NCBI RefSeq assembly: GCF_965201005.1
Contig: NZ_OZ241747.1
Coordinates: forward strand, 1,736,001 to 1,800,000
Origin: Mucilaginibacter_A sp965201005
GTDB taxonomy: Bacteria; Bacteroidota; Bacteroidia; Sphingobacteriales; Sphingobacteriaceae
Length of the DNA: 64,000 nt
Direction: 5' to 3'
Below the pieces are notes generated by a model that was not told where the DNA came from, did no database searches, and saw only the letters and a program-made list of their open reading frames with translations. Below are positions 52,812-61,756 of the stretch, in pieces. Positions within the stretch are counted from its first letter, which is position 1; each line of letters begins with the position of its first letter. The translations under genes and the position numbers were made by a program.

Positions 52812-53699
52812 ATGGCAGAAAATAAATTTATCAATGCAATAACAGCGCAGGAATGGCTGGGCGAAATTGGCGGAAAACTTCGCCCGGCTGTAATCGGGGC
52901 GTTCAAATCCGGCGGAAAAGCAGGCACAGAGATCAAGAATTTTTTACACGGCACCTGGCTTGGCCATCCGTTGCACCCGTTGATTACCGATGTACCAATC
53001 GGTTCCTGGACAGCTTCTGCCGTATTGGACGTTTTGGAACTTTCAGGACAAAAAAAATATAAAAGCGGGGCAGATGCTGCCATCGCTATTGGCCTATTAG
53101 GTGCTGCTGGTTCGGCCATAACCGGCCTTACGGACTGGAGCGGCACGACTAAAAACAAGCAAAAAATCGGTTTGATGCACGGCATGTTAAACCTGGGCGC
53201 AACCGCACTTTATACTACGTCCTATTTTCTGCGGAAAAAGAAAAAAGACCGGGCAACGGCCATTGCACTGGCAATGCTGGGTTATGGCATAACCGGTTTG
53301 GCGGCTTATCTGGGCGGCCATTTGGTTTATGGCGAACAGGTAGGCGTGGACCATACACAGGTTTCTGCCGAATATCCTGAAGATTTTGTTGCTGTTTTCC
53401 CGGAAAAGAATTTAAAAGAAAACCAAATGGCTGTAGCAAAAGCCGGAAAAATTGCCGTATTGATTGTTAAACAAAAAGGCGAAATTTTTGCAATTGCCAA
53501 TACTTGTTCGCATTTGGGCGGGCCGCTTTGCGATGGCGAATTAAAAGAAGATTGCAGTGTGGTTTGTCCGTGGCACCATTCTCAATTTTCTTTAAAAGAT
53601 GGCAGCGTTGTTTCCGGACCGGCAACAGAGCCTCAGCCAAAATTTGATGTCCGGTTGATGAATGGTCAGATTGAAGTAAAGCTGGCAAAACAAGCCTGA
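52812..53699 (+). CDS. DUF2231-Rieske fusion protein
   Basis: 295 residues. The N-terminal half is a DUF2231-type membrane domain: W-L-G-H-P-L-H-P-L-I-T-D-V-P-I-G followed by about four hydrophobic helices. The C-terminal ~105 residues are a Rieske [2Fe-2S] domain with C-S-H-L-G-G-P-L-C and C-P-W-H-H-S as cluster ligands. It probably passes electrons at the membrane; partner unknown. The downstream motif-pair hairpin separates it from convergent manA. Confidence 0.88.
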   Translation: MAENKFINAITAQEWLGEIGGKLRPAVIGAFKSGGKAGTEIKNFLHGTWLGHPLHPLITDVPIGSWTASAVLDVLELSGQKKYKSGADAAIAIGLLGAAGSAITGLTDWSGTTKNKQKIGLMHGMLNLGATALYTTSYFLRKKKKDRATAIALAMLGYGITGLAAYLGGHLVYGEQVGVDHTQVSAEYPEDFVAVFPEKNLKENQMAVAKAGKIAVLIVKQKGEIFAIANTCSHLGGPLCDGELKEDCSVVCPWHHSQFSLKDGSVVSGPATEPQPKFDVRLMNGQIEVKLAKQA

Positions 53700-53710
53700 A
53701 TTTTACCTCA

Positions 53711-53748
53711 TAAAAGAAGCATCGTTTGTTAATACGATGCTTCTTTTA
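53711..53748. terminator. Perfect 15-bp hairpin from inverted motif copies
   Basis: TAAAAGAAGCATCGT (53711-53725) and its exact reverse complement (53734-53748) surround an 8-base loop. The hairpin lies between convergent genes (Rieske on plus, manA on minus). The A/T-rich ends give a U-run in both directions, so it could terminate both transcripts. Confidence 0.8.
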
Positions 53749-53765
53749 CAGCATGTTTTTTGGTT

Positions 53766-54746
53766 TTAAGCCACAAAAGTCTCCAAGATTTTGAAACCTG
53801 TAGCAGTTTCCAGTTGGATGTTATTGATCGCATTCGGAATCAATACACAATCTCCTTTTTTAACAGCGGTTTTTTGCTGATTGCTGACCAAATCATAACT
53901 TCCTTCCACACAAACATGAATCACAAACGAATCCAAATCAGCATAACTACGTGAGGTGTTTTCAGTAAAATCCAAAATATTAGTTGTAAAATACTGACAC
54001 GATACTGCTTTTACCGCCTCATTTTTGGTATGCGGATAAAGGGATTTGTACTCCGGGTAAACCTTGTAATCCAGTGCAGCCAAGGCTTCCTGAGTATGCA
54101 GTTCGCGTTTGTTCCCTTTGTCGTCCACACGGTCAAAATCATAAATCCGGTACGTAATATCTGAAGTTTGCTGGATTTCTGCAATCAGCAAACCTTTGCC
54201 AATCGTGTGTACGCGGCCGGCGGGCAAAAAGAAAATATCACCTTGAGATACATCTTCTTTGTTTAAAATATCCATGATTTGGCCGGATTCCAGTTTTTCA
54301 ACGTAAACCTTTTCATCAACGGCCTGATTAAAACCGGAAATCAAAGTTGAGCCTGCATCCGCCTGCATCACATACCACATTTCGGTTTTACCAAATGAGT
54401 TATGACGCTTTTTGCCAAGTTCATCGTCCGGGTGCACCTGGATAGAAAGATCATCGTTGGCATCGATAAATTTGATCAGCAATGGAAACTCTGACCCAAA
54501 CTTTTCATAGATTTTATTTCCGGCCAGATCGCCTTTATGTTCATCTAATAAATCTGTTAAAGACTTTCCTTCCAATTCGCCTTCGGCAACAACAGAAATA
54601 TTTCCTTTAACGCCCGAAACTTCCCAGGTTTCGCCACAATTTGGCAAGGGAGAAAAATCTTTTCCTAAAACAGTTTTTATTTTTTCGCCACCCCAGATTT
54701 TATCTTTGAAAATGGTTTTGAATTTTAAGGGATATAGTTGAGACAT
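53766..54746 (-). CDS. manA: Mannose-6-phosphate isomerase, class I
   Basis: 326 residues. Zinc enzyme interconverting mannose-6-P and fructose-6-P. The type I cupin core has I-W-G-G near the start, G-E-T-W-E-V-S, the zinc-binding S-I-Q-V-H-P-D-D-E-L, and L-P-A-G-R-V-H-T-I-G-K-G. This is the short bacterial catalytic type. The downstream boundary is the perfect hairpin at 53711-53748. A weak motif-like site (54001) lies inside. Confidence 0.93.
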   Translation of the reverse strand: MSQLYPLKFKTIFKDKIWGGEKIKTVLGKDFSPLPNCGETWEVSGVKGNISVVAEGELEGKSLTDLLDEHKGDLAGNKIYEKFGSEFPLLIKFIDANDDLSIQVHPDDELGKKRHNSFGKTEMWYVMQADAGSTLISGFNQAVDEKVYVEKLESGQIMDILNKEDVSQGDIFFLPAGRVHTIGKGLLIAEIQQTSDITYRIYDFDRVDDKGNKRELHTQEALAALDYKVYPEYKSLYPHTKNEAVKAVSCQYFTTNILDFTENTSRSYADLDSFVIHVCVEGSYDLVSNQQKTAVKKGDCVLIPNAINNIQLETATGFKILETFVA

Positions 54747-54755
54747 GGTAATAAT

Positions 54756-55100
54756 TTATTCTGTTATGTTTAATAGGTTTATTATGGACAAAATTAGTTC
54801 GGGTAGTATTTTGTTTTTGGTTGTCCAGACCAAATCATAATCAATACCGATATAATCATGAACAAGCCTGTTTCTAAAACCTCTTAACTTGTTCCATTCT
54901 AAATTTGGGATCTTAGTTTTGGAGGCTTCCGGAAGCCTGTTGGCTGCTTCACCTATAATTTCAAAATTTCTGATGACTGCATCAATTGTTTTTTGATCGT
55001 TTAAGAAGTCTTCTTTGGTATGTTTAGAAGTGTACCTGATTATTTTTTCAGCACTATCTAACATATCCTTAAATAATAAATCCGGCTCGCGTTCAGACAT
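54756..55100 (-). CDS. HepT-like HEPN ribonuclease toxin
   Basis: 114 residues from the ATG at 55100 (M-S-E-R-E-P-D-L-L-F). All-helical HEPN/DUF86 fold with the active-site motif R-N-R-L-V-H-D-Y (RX4HXY). It overlaps the nucleotidyltransferase stop by eight bases in the order MntA then HepT. In characterised pairs HepT is an RNase and MntA inactivates it by AMPylating the tyrosine of this motif, which is retained here. Confidence 0.85.
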   Translation of the reverse strand: MSEREPDLLFKDMLDSAEKIIRYTSKHTKEDFLNDQKTIDAVIRNFEIIGEAANRLPEASKTKIPNLEWNKLRGFRNRLVHDYIGIDYDLVWTTKNKILPELILSIINLLNITE

Positions 55101-55383
55101 ATAATATTTCTGGTTCAATTACTTCATAATACTTGGGTTTGATCCCGTTCCTTGAAACCAAATCAACTTTTCTGTTCAGTTTTTCTTCCAACTCGTCTGC
55201 CAAATCAAAAAAGTCAATATCAATCGGTTTGCTAAAACTTACCACAATATCAATATCGCTCTGATCGGTAAAATCATCGCGCACAATTGAGCCAAAAAGA
55301 CCCAAAGTATCAACGCCGTATTTAGACATCAACCTCGGTTTAAGTTGTTTTAAGATAGATTTTACCTGTTCGAGATATTCCAT
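55093..55383 (-). CDS. MntA-like minimal nucleotidyltransferase antitoxin
   Basis: 96 residues of the minimal nucleotidyltransferase (DNA polymerase beta) fold. The signature L-F-G-S-I-V-R-D...S-D-I-D-I-V-V (GSx10DxD) is intact. It is the partner of the HEPN gene directly downstream, and together they form a type VII toxin-antitoxin pair. It lies between manA and icd, with the icd terminator just upstream. Confidence 0.87.
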   Translation of the reverse strand: MEYLEQVKSILKQLKPRLMSKYGVDTLGLFGSIVRDDFTDQSDIDIVVSFSKPIDIDFFDLADELEEKLNRKVDLVSRNGIKPKYYEVIEPEILYV

Positions 55384-55397
55384 AAATCAAATATAAC

Positions 55398-55437
55398 AAA
55401 GAAGCACGTTTGCAAAAGTAAACGTGCTTCTTTTATC
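55398..55437 (-). terminator. icd terminator hairpin built on a motif variant
   Basis: AAAGAAGCACGTTT (55398-55411) is complementary to AAACGTGCTTCTTT (55420-55433). The right arm continues as GTGCTTCTTTTATC, then CGGTATAAAATTT, a one-base variant of the dispersed motif with its usual extension. It lies directly after icd in the transcription direction. Confidence 0.75.
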
Positions 55438-55453
55438 GGTATAAAATTTGTAT

Positions 55454-56689
55454 TTAATAACCGAGTTTTGCTTTTAAATTTTTATCAATGGCTTCCAGAA
55501 ATTCTTCAGTATAAAGATAATCCCGGCCATGTTCTACTTTGTTTCCGTGGATGCAAACCGCTAAATCTTTGGTCATTTTGCCGCTTTCTACCGTATCGAT
55601 ACAAACCTGTTCCAGCGTTTTGCAGAAATCGATCAGTTCCTGGTTCCCGTCCAAAATTCCGCGGAACTCTAAACCTCTCGTCCATGCAAAAATCGATGCA
55701 ATCGGGTTGGTAGAAGTTGGTTTTCCGTTTTGATGATCGCGGTAATGGCGCGTAACAGTTCCGTGTGCTGCTTCGGCTTCCATCGTTTTGCCATCCGGGG
55801 TAACTAATGTGGAAGTCATCAAACCTAAAGAACCAAAACCTTGCGCAACCGTGTCAGACTGTACGTCGCCATCGTAGTTTTTACAAGCCCAAACAAAGTT
55901 ACCGTTCCATTTTAAGGCTGATGCAACCATGTCATCAATCAAACGGTGCTCGTAAACAATGCCTGCTTCTTTAAACTTGGTTTTGTAGTCCTGCTGATAG
56001 ATTTCTTCAAAAATATCTTTGAAACGGCCGTCGTATTTCTTCAAAATTGTGTTTTTGGTCGATAAATACAGCGGCCACCCTTTCATCAAAGCCTGATTAA
56101 AACACGCGTGGGCAAAACCGCGGATCGATTCGTCGGTATTGTACATAGCCAGCGCAACGCCATCACCTTTAAAATTATACACTTCATAAGATTGCTCTTT
56201 TCCACCGTCTTCCGGTGTAAAAGTGATGGTCAGTTTACCTTTTCCTTTGGTTACAAAATCGGTTGCACGGTATTGATCGCCAAAAGCATGGCGGCCAATG
56301 CAGATCGGGGCCGTCCAGTTCGGTACCAAACGCGGCACGTTGCTCATCACAATCGGTTCGCGGAAAACCGTTCCGTCTAAAATATTCCGGATCGTTCCGT
56401 TTGGCGATTTCCACATTTGTTTCAACCCAAATTCATCCACGCGGGCTTCATCTGGCGTAATGGTGGCACATTTAATACCAACGCCGCATTCTAAAATTGC
56501 ATTGGCGGCATCTATGGTAACCTGGTCGTCGGTTTCGTCGCGGTATTCGATACCTAAATCAAAATATTGAATGTCCAAATCCAGGTAGGACAGGATCAGT
56601 TTATCTTTAATAAATTTCCAGATGATGCGGGTCATCTCATCGCCATCCAGTTCTACAACCGGATTGGCTACCTTAATTTTCTGTGGCAT
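55454..56689 (-). CDS. icd: Isocitrate dehydrogenase (NADP+)
   Basis: 411 residues of the eukaryote-like homodimeric IDH subfamily. It opens V-V-E-L-D-G-D-E-M-T-R-I-I-W and has W-K-S-P-N-G-T-I-R-N-I-L-D-G-T-V-F-R-E-P-I and, later, A-A-H-G-T-V-T-R-H-Y (NADP-type discrimination). It oxidises isocitrate to 2-oxoglutarate with NADPH formation in the TCA cycle. It stands alone, with its own terminator downstream. Confidence 0.94.
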   Translation of the reverse strand: MPQKIKVANPVVELDGDEMTRIIWKFIKDKLILSYLDLDIQYFDLGIEYRDETDDQVTIDAANAILECGVGIKCATITPDEARVDEFGLKQMWKSPNGTIRNILDGTVFREPIVMSNVPRLVPNWTAPICIGRHAFGDQYRATDFVTKGKGKLTITFTPEDGGKEQSYEVYNFKGDGVALAMYNTDESIRGFAHACFNQALMKGWPLYLSTKNTILKKYDGRFKDIFEEIYQQDYKTKFKEAGIVYEHRLIDDMVASALKWNGNFVWACKNYDGDVQSDTVAQGFGSLGLMTSTLVTPDGKTMEAEAAHGTVTRHYRDHQNGKPTSTNPIASIFAWTRGLEFRGILDGNQELIDFCKTLEQVCIDTVESGKMTKDLAVCIHGNKVEHGRDYLYTEEFLEAIDKNLKAKLGY

Positions 56690-56836
56690 ACGTTTTTTAT
56701 CAATGATTTTTTAGTGTTTCAAATATATAAAAATGATAGAACGGCAACCCGGATTTCCTGTAAAAATCATGATAATTGAACCCGGCGGCAAACTTCCGGC
56801 TCAAAAATTCCTTTATATTAGATAAAAAAAAAGATC

Positions 56837-57322
56837 ATGAACAATCCGAATCCATTAGTGCCCGGCAACGATGAAAACCTCGACCGCGATAAAAAGCTGA
56901 AAGAAATGGGCAATACCATTGATAAAAACGATTTAGCTTATAACACCGAAAAAAATAGTTATGAGCTGGATGTAAAAAGTGATAACCCTGATTATCAGCA
57001 TGATTATCCGTACAATACGGCTGCGCCAAACGGAGAAGATTTTAACTCGACCTATGACGAATCTAACCCGGAAGCTGTAGATGAATACATTCCCGGCCAA
57101 ACGCTTGAAACCGATGTCAACAGCTTGGATAATTTAGGAATGCACATTGACGAAGGCCAGGACATTGAGTTAGACCCGATTGATGAAATACTGGCGAGAA
57201 CACCAGAAGACAACCGCGATGACCTGGACGAAGAAGGTTATCCAAAAAACGACCGCGGGATTGATGCCGAAGGTTATCCAACCAAAGATGCCGGCGATGA
57301 CGATGACAAGCTTTTTAAATAA
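56837..57322 (+). CDS. Acidic, probably disordered protein
   Basis: 161 residues, rich in Asp, Asn, Glu and Tyr with no signal or membrane segment. It contains two similar units near the C-terminus, D-L-D-E-E-G-Y-P-K-N-D-R-G and D-A-E-G-Y-P-T-K-D-A-G. Core-like base composition and an A-rich start region support a real gene. No family is recognised; it resembles in style the acidic protein at 41.9 kb. Confidence 0.65.
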   Translation: MNNPNPLVPGNDENLDRDKKLKEMGNTIDKNDLAYNTEKNSYELDVKSDNPDYQHDYPYNTAAPNGEDFNSTYDESNPEAVDEYIPGQTLETDVNSLDNLGMHIDEGQDIELDPIDEILARTPEDNRDDLDEEGYPKNDRGIDAEGYPTKDAGDDDDKLFK

Positions 57323-57363
57323 GAGCCTCACCCAAACCCGCTCAAAAGTGAGGGCTTGAAAAG

Positions 57364-59283
57364 CTAATCAATCTCCAGGTTAAAACGCTTTTTCAACTCA
57401 GCCAGTTCCGGGTTTTTAGCCGCCATAAACTGAAACTTTTCTATCGGCGAATACGGTTTTCTCGACCCGGATTGTTCTTCAATCCGGGTTTGTATTTCCA
57501 GGTTAAAATTTTTCAAGTTTGAACGTAAAAAATTCATTAAACCAGGTTTATCGTCCCTAAAAACACTTTCCTGCGATTTGTTTTCAAGCACCAGCTCAAA
57601 AACGTAAGGCTGCAGCATCACGGGTTTTTGGTTGTTAAAAACAGTAAGCAGCGTCATACTTTTATCTTCTGATTTTGCTTTTAAGGCATATTCAGACCAT
57701 AATTTAAAAAACTCTTCCTGTGTAAAATCCTCTGTATCAGTACCTTTCAAGTAAGGGTCATCATCCGTTTTTTCCTCTAAAACTGTTTTCCCCAAATCTT
57801 TTAAAGAAGGGATTTTTACGGAAGCGGAAGTGAGGTTGAGGTTTGGGATAAATACCGTTTGCTTCTCCGGGACAAACTCTGCCGATGCTGTTTTTACGAG
57901 TGTTTTTTCAGTGGGATTGAGTTCTGTTTTAGGTTGAGTGATTTCTGGCGATACTGTTTTTACCGGTGTTTTTTCGGCAGGTTTTTCATCCAATTCAGAA
58001 ACTGTAACTTTTGGTTCATCATGGATTTTGATGGCAGGTTCGGCCAGTGTTTGATCAATTTTTACACTGATTTCAGTCGTTGGGTTCTCCAAAGTTTTCT
58101 GCGGAGGAACAATTATCGGCTCAGGCTTTTTTTTTTCTGTCTCCGTGTTTCGCCCCAAACCTGATGCTTCTTTTACCAGGTTAAAAGCAGCATTGATATG
58201 GCACATTTTGATCAAAGCAAGTTCTACCTGCAAACGCTGGTTTTTGCTGATTTTATATTGCAGATCGCATTGATTGGCCAGGTTTAAGGCCGAAACCAAG
58301 AACGATGCCGACACAATTTGTGCCTGCTGCTCGTATTTTTTGCGGATGCTTTCGCTTACTTCCAGCAGTTTTAATGTCGCTATATCTTTGCCAACCAATA
58401 AGTTACGGAAATGACTGGCCAGGCCGGTTATAAAATGATAACCATCAAAACCGTTCGCCAGGATTTCGTTCAAAATCAGCAGACTTTGCGGCGTGTTTTC
58501 CTGCAAAATACAATCGGTCAGCCTGAAATAATAATCATAATCCAGGATGTTCAGGTTATCGATTACCAATTTGTACGTGATCTCTTTTCCGCCAGAAAAA
58601 CTGACAATTTGGTCAAACATCGACAAGGCATCACGCAAACCGCCGTCCGCTTTTTGGGCGATGATATGCAGGCCGTCTTCTTCATAATTGATGTTTTCTT
58701 TTTGGGCGATAAATTCGAGGTGTTTCGTCATATCGTCCACCTGAATCCGGTTGAAATCAAAAATCTGGCAACGCGATAAAATGGTTGGCAAAATTTTATG
58801 TTTTTCTGTTGTGGCGAGGATAAAAATGGCGTAGGGCGGGGGTTCTTCAAGCGTTTTCAAAAAAGCGTTGAAAGCGGCCTGAGAAAGCATGTGCACCTCA
58901 TCAATAATATAAACTTTGTATTTCCCGGCTTGTGGCGGGATGCGCACTTGTTCAATCAAGTTCCGGATATCGTCCACTGAATTGTTGGAGGCCGCATCCA
59001 GTTCGTGCACATTAAAAGAATTTCCGTTTTGAAAAGCCCGGCACGAACCGCAAACGCCGCAAGCTTCAATATCGGGCTGCAGATTGGTGCAGTTAATGGT
59101 TTTGGCCAAAATGCGCGCGCAAGTGGTTTTGCCCACGCCGCGCGGTCCGCAAAATAAAAATGCCTGCGCCAGCTGATTGTTTTTGATCGCGTTTTTAAGC
59201 GTTCCGGTGATATGCCGCTGGCCCACAACACTTTCAAACGTAACCGGGCGATATTTACGGGCAGAAACAACAAAATTATCCAT
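57364..59283 (-). CDS. dnaX: DNA polymerase III gamma/tau subunit
   Basis: 639 residues from the ATG at 59283 (M-D-N-F-V-V-S-A-R-K-Y-R-P). Clamp-loader ATPase: Walker A G-P-R-G-V-G-K-T-T, zinc cysteines C-T-N-L...C-G-V-C-G-S-C, Walker B V-Y-I-I-D-E-V-H-M-L and sensor 1 A-T-T-E-K-H. A Pro/Glu/Lys/Val linker (about residues 370-500) precedes the tau-like C-terminus. Three motif copies lie in or by the linker (57885, 57951, 58164) and encode V-K-T-A-S, V-K-T-V-S and V-K-E-A-S. Confidence 0.95.
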   Translation of the reverse strand: MDNFVVSARKYRPVTFESVVGQRHITGTLKNAIKNNQLAQAFLFCGPRGVGKTTCARILAKTINCTNLQPDIEACGVCGSCRAFQNGNSFNVHELDAASNNSVDDIRNLIEQVRIPPQAGKYKVYIIDEVHMLSQAAFNAFLKTLEEPPPYAIFILATTEKHKILPTILSRCQIFDFNRIQVDDMTKHLEFIAQKENINYEEDGLHIIAQKADGGLRDALSMFDQIVSFSGGKEITYKLVIDNLNILDYDYYFRLTDCILQENTPQSLLILNEILANGFDGYHFITGLASHFRNLLVGKDIATLKLLEVSESIRKKYEQQAQIVSASFLVSALNLANQCDLQYKISKNQRLQVELALIKMCHINAAFNLVKEASGLGRNTETEKKKPEPIIVPPQKTLENPTTEISVKIDQTLAEPAIKIHDEPKVTVSELDEKPAEKTPVKTVSPEITQPKTELNPTEKTLVKTASAEFVPEKQTVFIPNLNLTSASVKIPSLKDLGKTVLEEKTDDDPYLKGTDTEDFTQEEFFKLWSEYALKAKSEDKSMTLLTVFNNQKPVMLQPYVFELVLENKSQESVFRDDKPGLMNFLRSNLKNFNLEIQTRIEEQSGSRKPYSPIEKFQFMAAKNPELAELKKRFNLEID

Positions 59284-59402
59284 CAGCACGAAGTTAAACA
59301 GAACGCCGGGTTTGTGCAAACGCGTTGTGATGCTGTTTTTACCGGTATAAAATCCACCAATATTATTTTATAAGTTAGTGTCCCTCTTTCAACCTAAATT
59401 TT

Positions 59403-60014
59403 ATGAAGCAATTACTGATTATACTTTGTGTGGTTAGATTTTCGGTTAAGCCAATTTTCGCACAAGACTCTGTGAAAACAAACCCGATTATTTTTGCTGA
59501 ATTATACTTCGGTGGCGCGGTGGCGGGATTAACAGGTTTAGAAACAGGCGGAAGTTTAAATTATCAATTTAAAAACAGTTTGCTGACATTTCGGGCATCA
59601 AACCTCTCTAACCTTGATATAAATATACTTGCCCCGATCATCCCGATCCCAATTATTACAAATCGAAATTATACTAACGAACTTGATCTTTTATATGGTT
59701 TAAGGCACATCAAAAGTGGGTATTCGGTTAGCTTTTCTGTTGGTGTATCTTACAATTATCATGTCGAAAAAACATACGACAATAGCTACAATCTTACAAA
59801 AAAAAGTGATTCTTACGCGGGCTTACCTTTTGAATTGAACTTTAAACTATTTAAAAAAAACAAAAGCCGATATCGTGTATATTATGTGTTTCCGGTTGGA
59901 AAACCCACAGGTTTTGGCAGGAGTTTTGGGCTGAAAATTTCGGGCAATGCATCAAAATACAGTTATGTAGCAATTGGTTTGGTTCTTGGCCTGGGTTATC
60001 ATAAGCATTATTAG
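59403..60014 (+). CDS. Exported hypothetical protein, possible outer membrane barrel
   Basis: 203 residues with signal peptide M-K-Q-L-L-I-I-L-C-V-V-R-F-S-V-K-P-I-F-A-Q. The mature part has alternating strands (S-L-N-Y-Q-F-K-N-S-L-L-T-F-R; R-Y-R-V-Y-Y-V-F) suggesting a small beta-barrel. A motif copy (59329-59343) lies upstream, between it and divergent dnaX. No family is recognised. Confidence 0.6.
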   Translation: MKQLLIILCVVRFSVKPIFAQDSVKTNPIIFAELYFGGAVAGLTGLETGGSLNYQFKNSLLTFRASNLSNLDINILAPIIPIPIITNRNYTNELDLLYGLRHIKSGYSVSFSVGVSYNYHVEKTYDNSYNLTKKSDSYAGLPFELNFKLFKKNKSRYRVYYVFPVGKPTGFGRSFGLKISGNASKYSYVAIGLVLGLGYHKHY

Positions 60015-60065
60015 CAAAAAACCAATCCGAATTATTGTATTTTTGGAATTAAAGATGTTATCACG

Positions 60066-60668
60066 ATGCAGTTTTCTGATCTCGACCTGACCAAAACTTA
60101 CACCTACGCCGATTACTTAAAATGGACTTTTGATGAGCGGCTGGAGTTGATCAAAGGGAAAATATTCCCCATGAGCCCAGCTCCGGCAGAAATTCATCAG
60201 CGGGTTTTTGGGAAAGTATTTGTCAAATTACATATATATCTAACAAACAAACCTTGTGCAGTTTACTCAGCCCCTTTTGATATTAGGTTGATCCACAGAT
60301 TCAAAAAAGACCAAGAGATCACCACGGTTTTGCAACCTGATATTTGTGTAATCTGTGATACAGGTAAAATTGATGACCGCGGTTGTCTCGGCGCGCCTGA
60401 TATTGTTGTGGAAATCCTTTCTCCCGGCAACAACAAAAAGGAGTTGAAAAACAAGTTTGAGGTTTATGAAGAAGCAGGTGTAAAAGAATATTGGATCATC
60501 CATCCGCAGGAAAAAACGTTTTTTAAATATGTTTTGGATGAAGCTGGAAATTTTCAGCCTACTAATTTACTGACTTTTGGCGATGAAGTTACCAGTCCGA
60601 TTTTACCAAACTTTGCTTTAAATTTGGATGAAGTTTTTGCCGACCGCTCTGACGGAACAAACAATTAA
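60066..60668 (+). CDS. Uma2-family (DUF820) PD-(D/E)XK endonuclease-like protein
   Basis: 200 residues. Matches the Uma2 pattern: Y-A-D-Y-L-K-W, E-R-L-E-L-I-K-G-K-I, then L-Q-P-D-I-C-V-I-C (PD), G-A-P-D-I-V-V-E-I-L-S-P (D...ExL) and Y-E-E-A-G-V-K-E-Y-W-I-I-H-P. The catalytic set appears complete. The biological role of the family is not established. A -7-like TATTTTTG lies at 60038-60045. Confidence 0.85.
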   Translation: MQFSDLDLTKTYTYADYLKWTFDERLELIKGKIFPMSPAPAEIHQRVFGKVFVKLHIYLTNKPCAVYSAPFDIRLIHRFKKDQEITTVLQPDICVICDTGKIDDRGCLGAPDIVVEILSPGNNKKELKNKFEVYEEAGVKEYWIIHPQEKTFFKYVLDEAGNFQPTNLLTFGDEVTSPILPNFALNLDEVFADRSDGTNN

Positions 60669-60675
60669 TTTTACC

Positions 60676-60707
60676 GATACTGTTTTTACATGCATAAAAA
60701 CAGTATC
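60676..60707. terminator. Perfect 13-bp hairpin from inverted motif copies
   Basis: GATACTGTTTTTA (60676-60688) pairs with TAAAAACAGTATC (60695-60707) around CATGCA. It uses the ACAGTAT flavour of the motif. It begins 8 bases after the Uma2 stop and precedes the GH43 gene. Confidence 0.75.
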
Positions 60708-60737
60708 CGTTTTTATCGATATCCAAAACAAAAATAA

Positions 60738-61697
60738 ATGAGCGGACCAAAACAAACTATTTATACCAATCCAATTATCAATGCTGATTTTCCGGATCCT
60801 TCTGTCATCCATGTTCCTGGCGAAGGATATTATGCCTTTGCCACGCATGATGAATTTTCGCAAACGGTCAACAATATACAATTATCCAAGTCTGAAGATT
60901 TAATTACTTGGACAGAACCGGTTGGTGCATTGACCGAACCGCCAAACTGGGCCAAAACCTGCAATAAATTTTGGGCACCGCAAGTAGTAAAAGTTGGCAA
61001 TCAGTACCGTTTATATTATGCTGCCGAGCCGGATACCAAAGATGGCATGTGCCTGGCTTTGGCCGTTTCCAACGAACCGCATGGTTTTATAGATATTGGC
61101 AAGCCGTTGGCGCAAGTGCCCGGTTCTACCTATAAAATGATTGATCCATGCTTTTTTTATGATACAAAATCCGGCAAAAACCTGCTGTATTACGGCTCTG
61201 CACACGAGCCAATCAGCGTAGTGGAACTGGCTGATGACGGATTTTCGTTCATCAGTAAACCAATAGCTGTTTTACAACCAAATCCCGGTGTAAAATTTGA
61301 AACATTGCGCGAAGGTGCTTTTGTAACTTATCAGCCCAGGTTTGACCGTTATTTTTTATGGGTTTCCGGTGATAATACCTGGGCTGAAAACGGTTATGCC
61401 GTAAGTATTTTTTGGAGTGATGACCCGCAGAAAACTTTTGAACCGATTCCTGCAGATCATTTGGTTTTAAAACCAGATAAAAACTGGGACTCGCCGGGCC
61501 AAAATTGTATTTTAACAGATCAGGATGGTCAGGATTGGATCATTTATCATGCGGTAGATACGCAAGACCGATATATAAAAAACACAACAGTTTTTAAGCG
61601 TAAAATGTGTATGGATAAAGTAATTTATAACGAAGAAGGCTGGCCATCAATTCAAAATAATTCGCCATCCAAAGCTGAAAACAGGATTGGATTTTGA
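60738..61697 (+). CDS. GH43-family glycosidase
   Basis: 319 residues of a five-bladed beta-propeller. The general base Asp is in N-A-D-F-P-D-P-S-V, the pKa-modulating Asp probably in K-M-I-D-P-C-F-F and the acid Glu in R-E-G-A-F-V-T. No signal peptide is visible, so it may act in the cytoplasm, probably on arabinose- or xylose-containing oligosaccharides. The substrate cannot be specified. No SUS genes are adjacent. Confidence 0.88.
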   Translation: MSGPKQTIYTNPIINADFPDPSVIHVPGEGYYAFATHDEFSQTVNNIQLSKSEDLITWTEPVGALTEPPNWAKTCNKFWAPQVVKVGNQYRLYYAAEPDTKDGMCLALAVSNEPHGFIDIGKPLAQVPGSTYKMIDPCFFYDTKSGKNLLYYGSAHEPISVVELADDGFSFISKPIAVLQPNPGVKFETLREGAFVTYQPRFDRYFLWVSGDNTWAENGYAVSIFWSDDPQKTFEPIPADHLVLKPDKNWDSPGQNCILTDQDGQDWIIYHAVDTQDRYIKNTTVFKRKMCMDKVIYNEEGWPSIQNNSPSKAENRIGF

Positions 61698-61756
61698 TCA
61701 AACCAACTTTGTAAATTTGATCCGCTACTTTGCAACCTTTTCAACGTATTACATGA

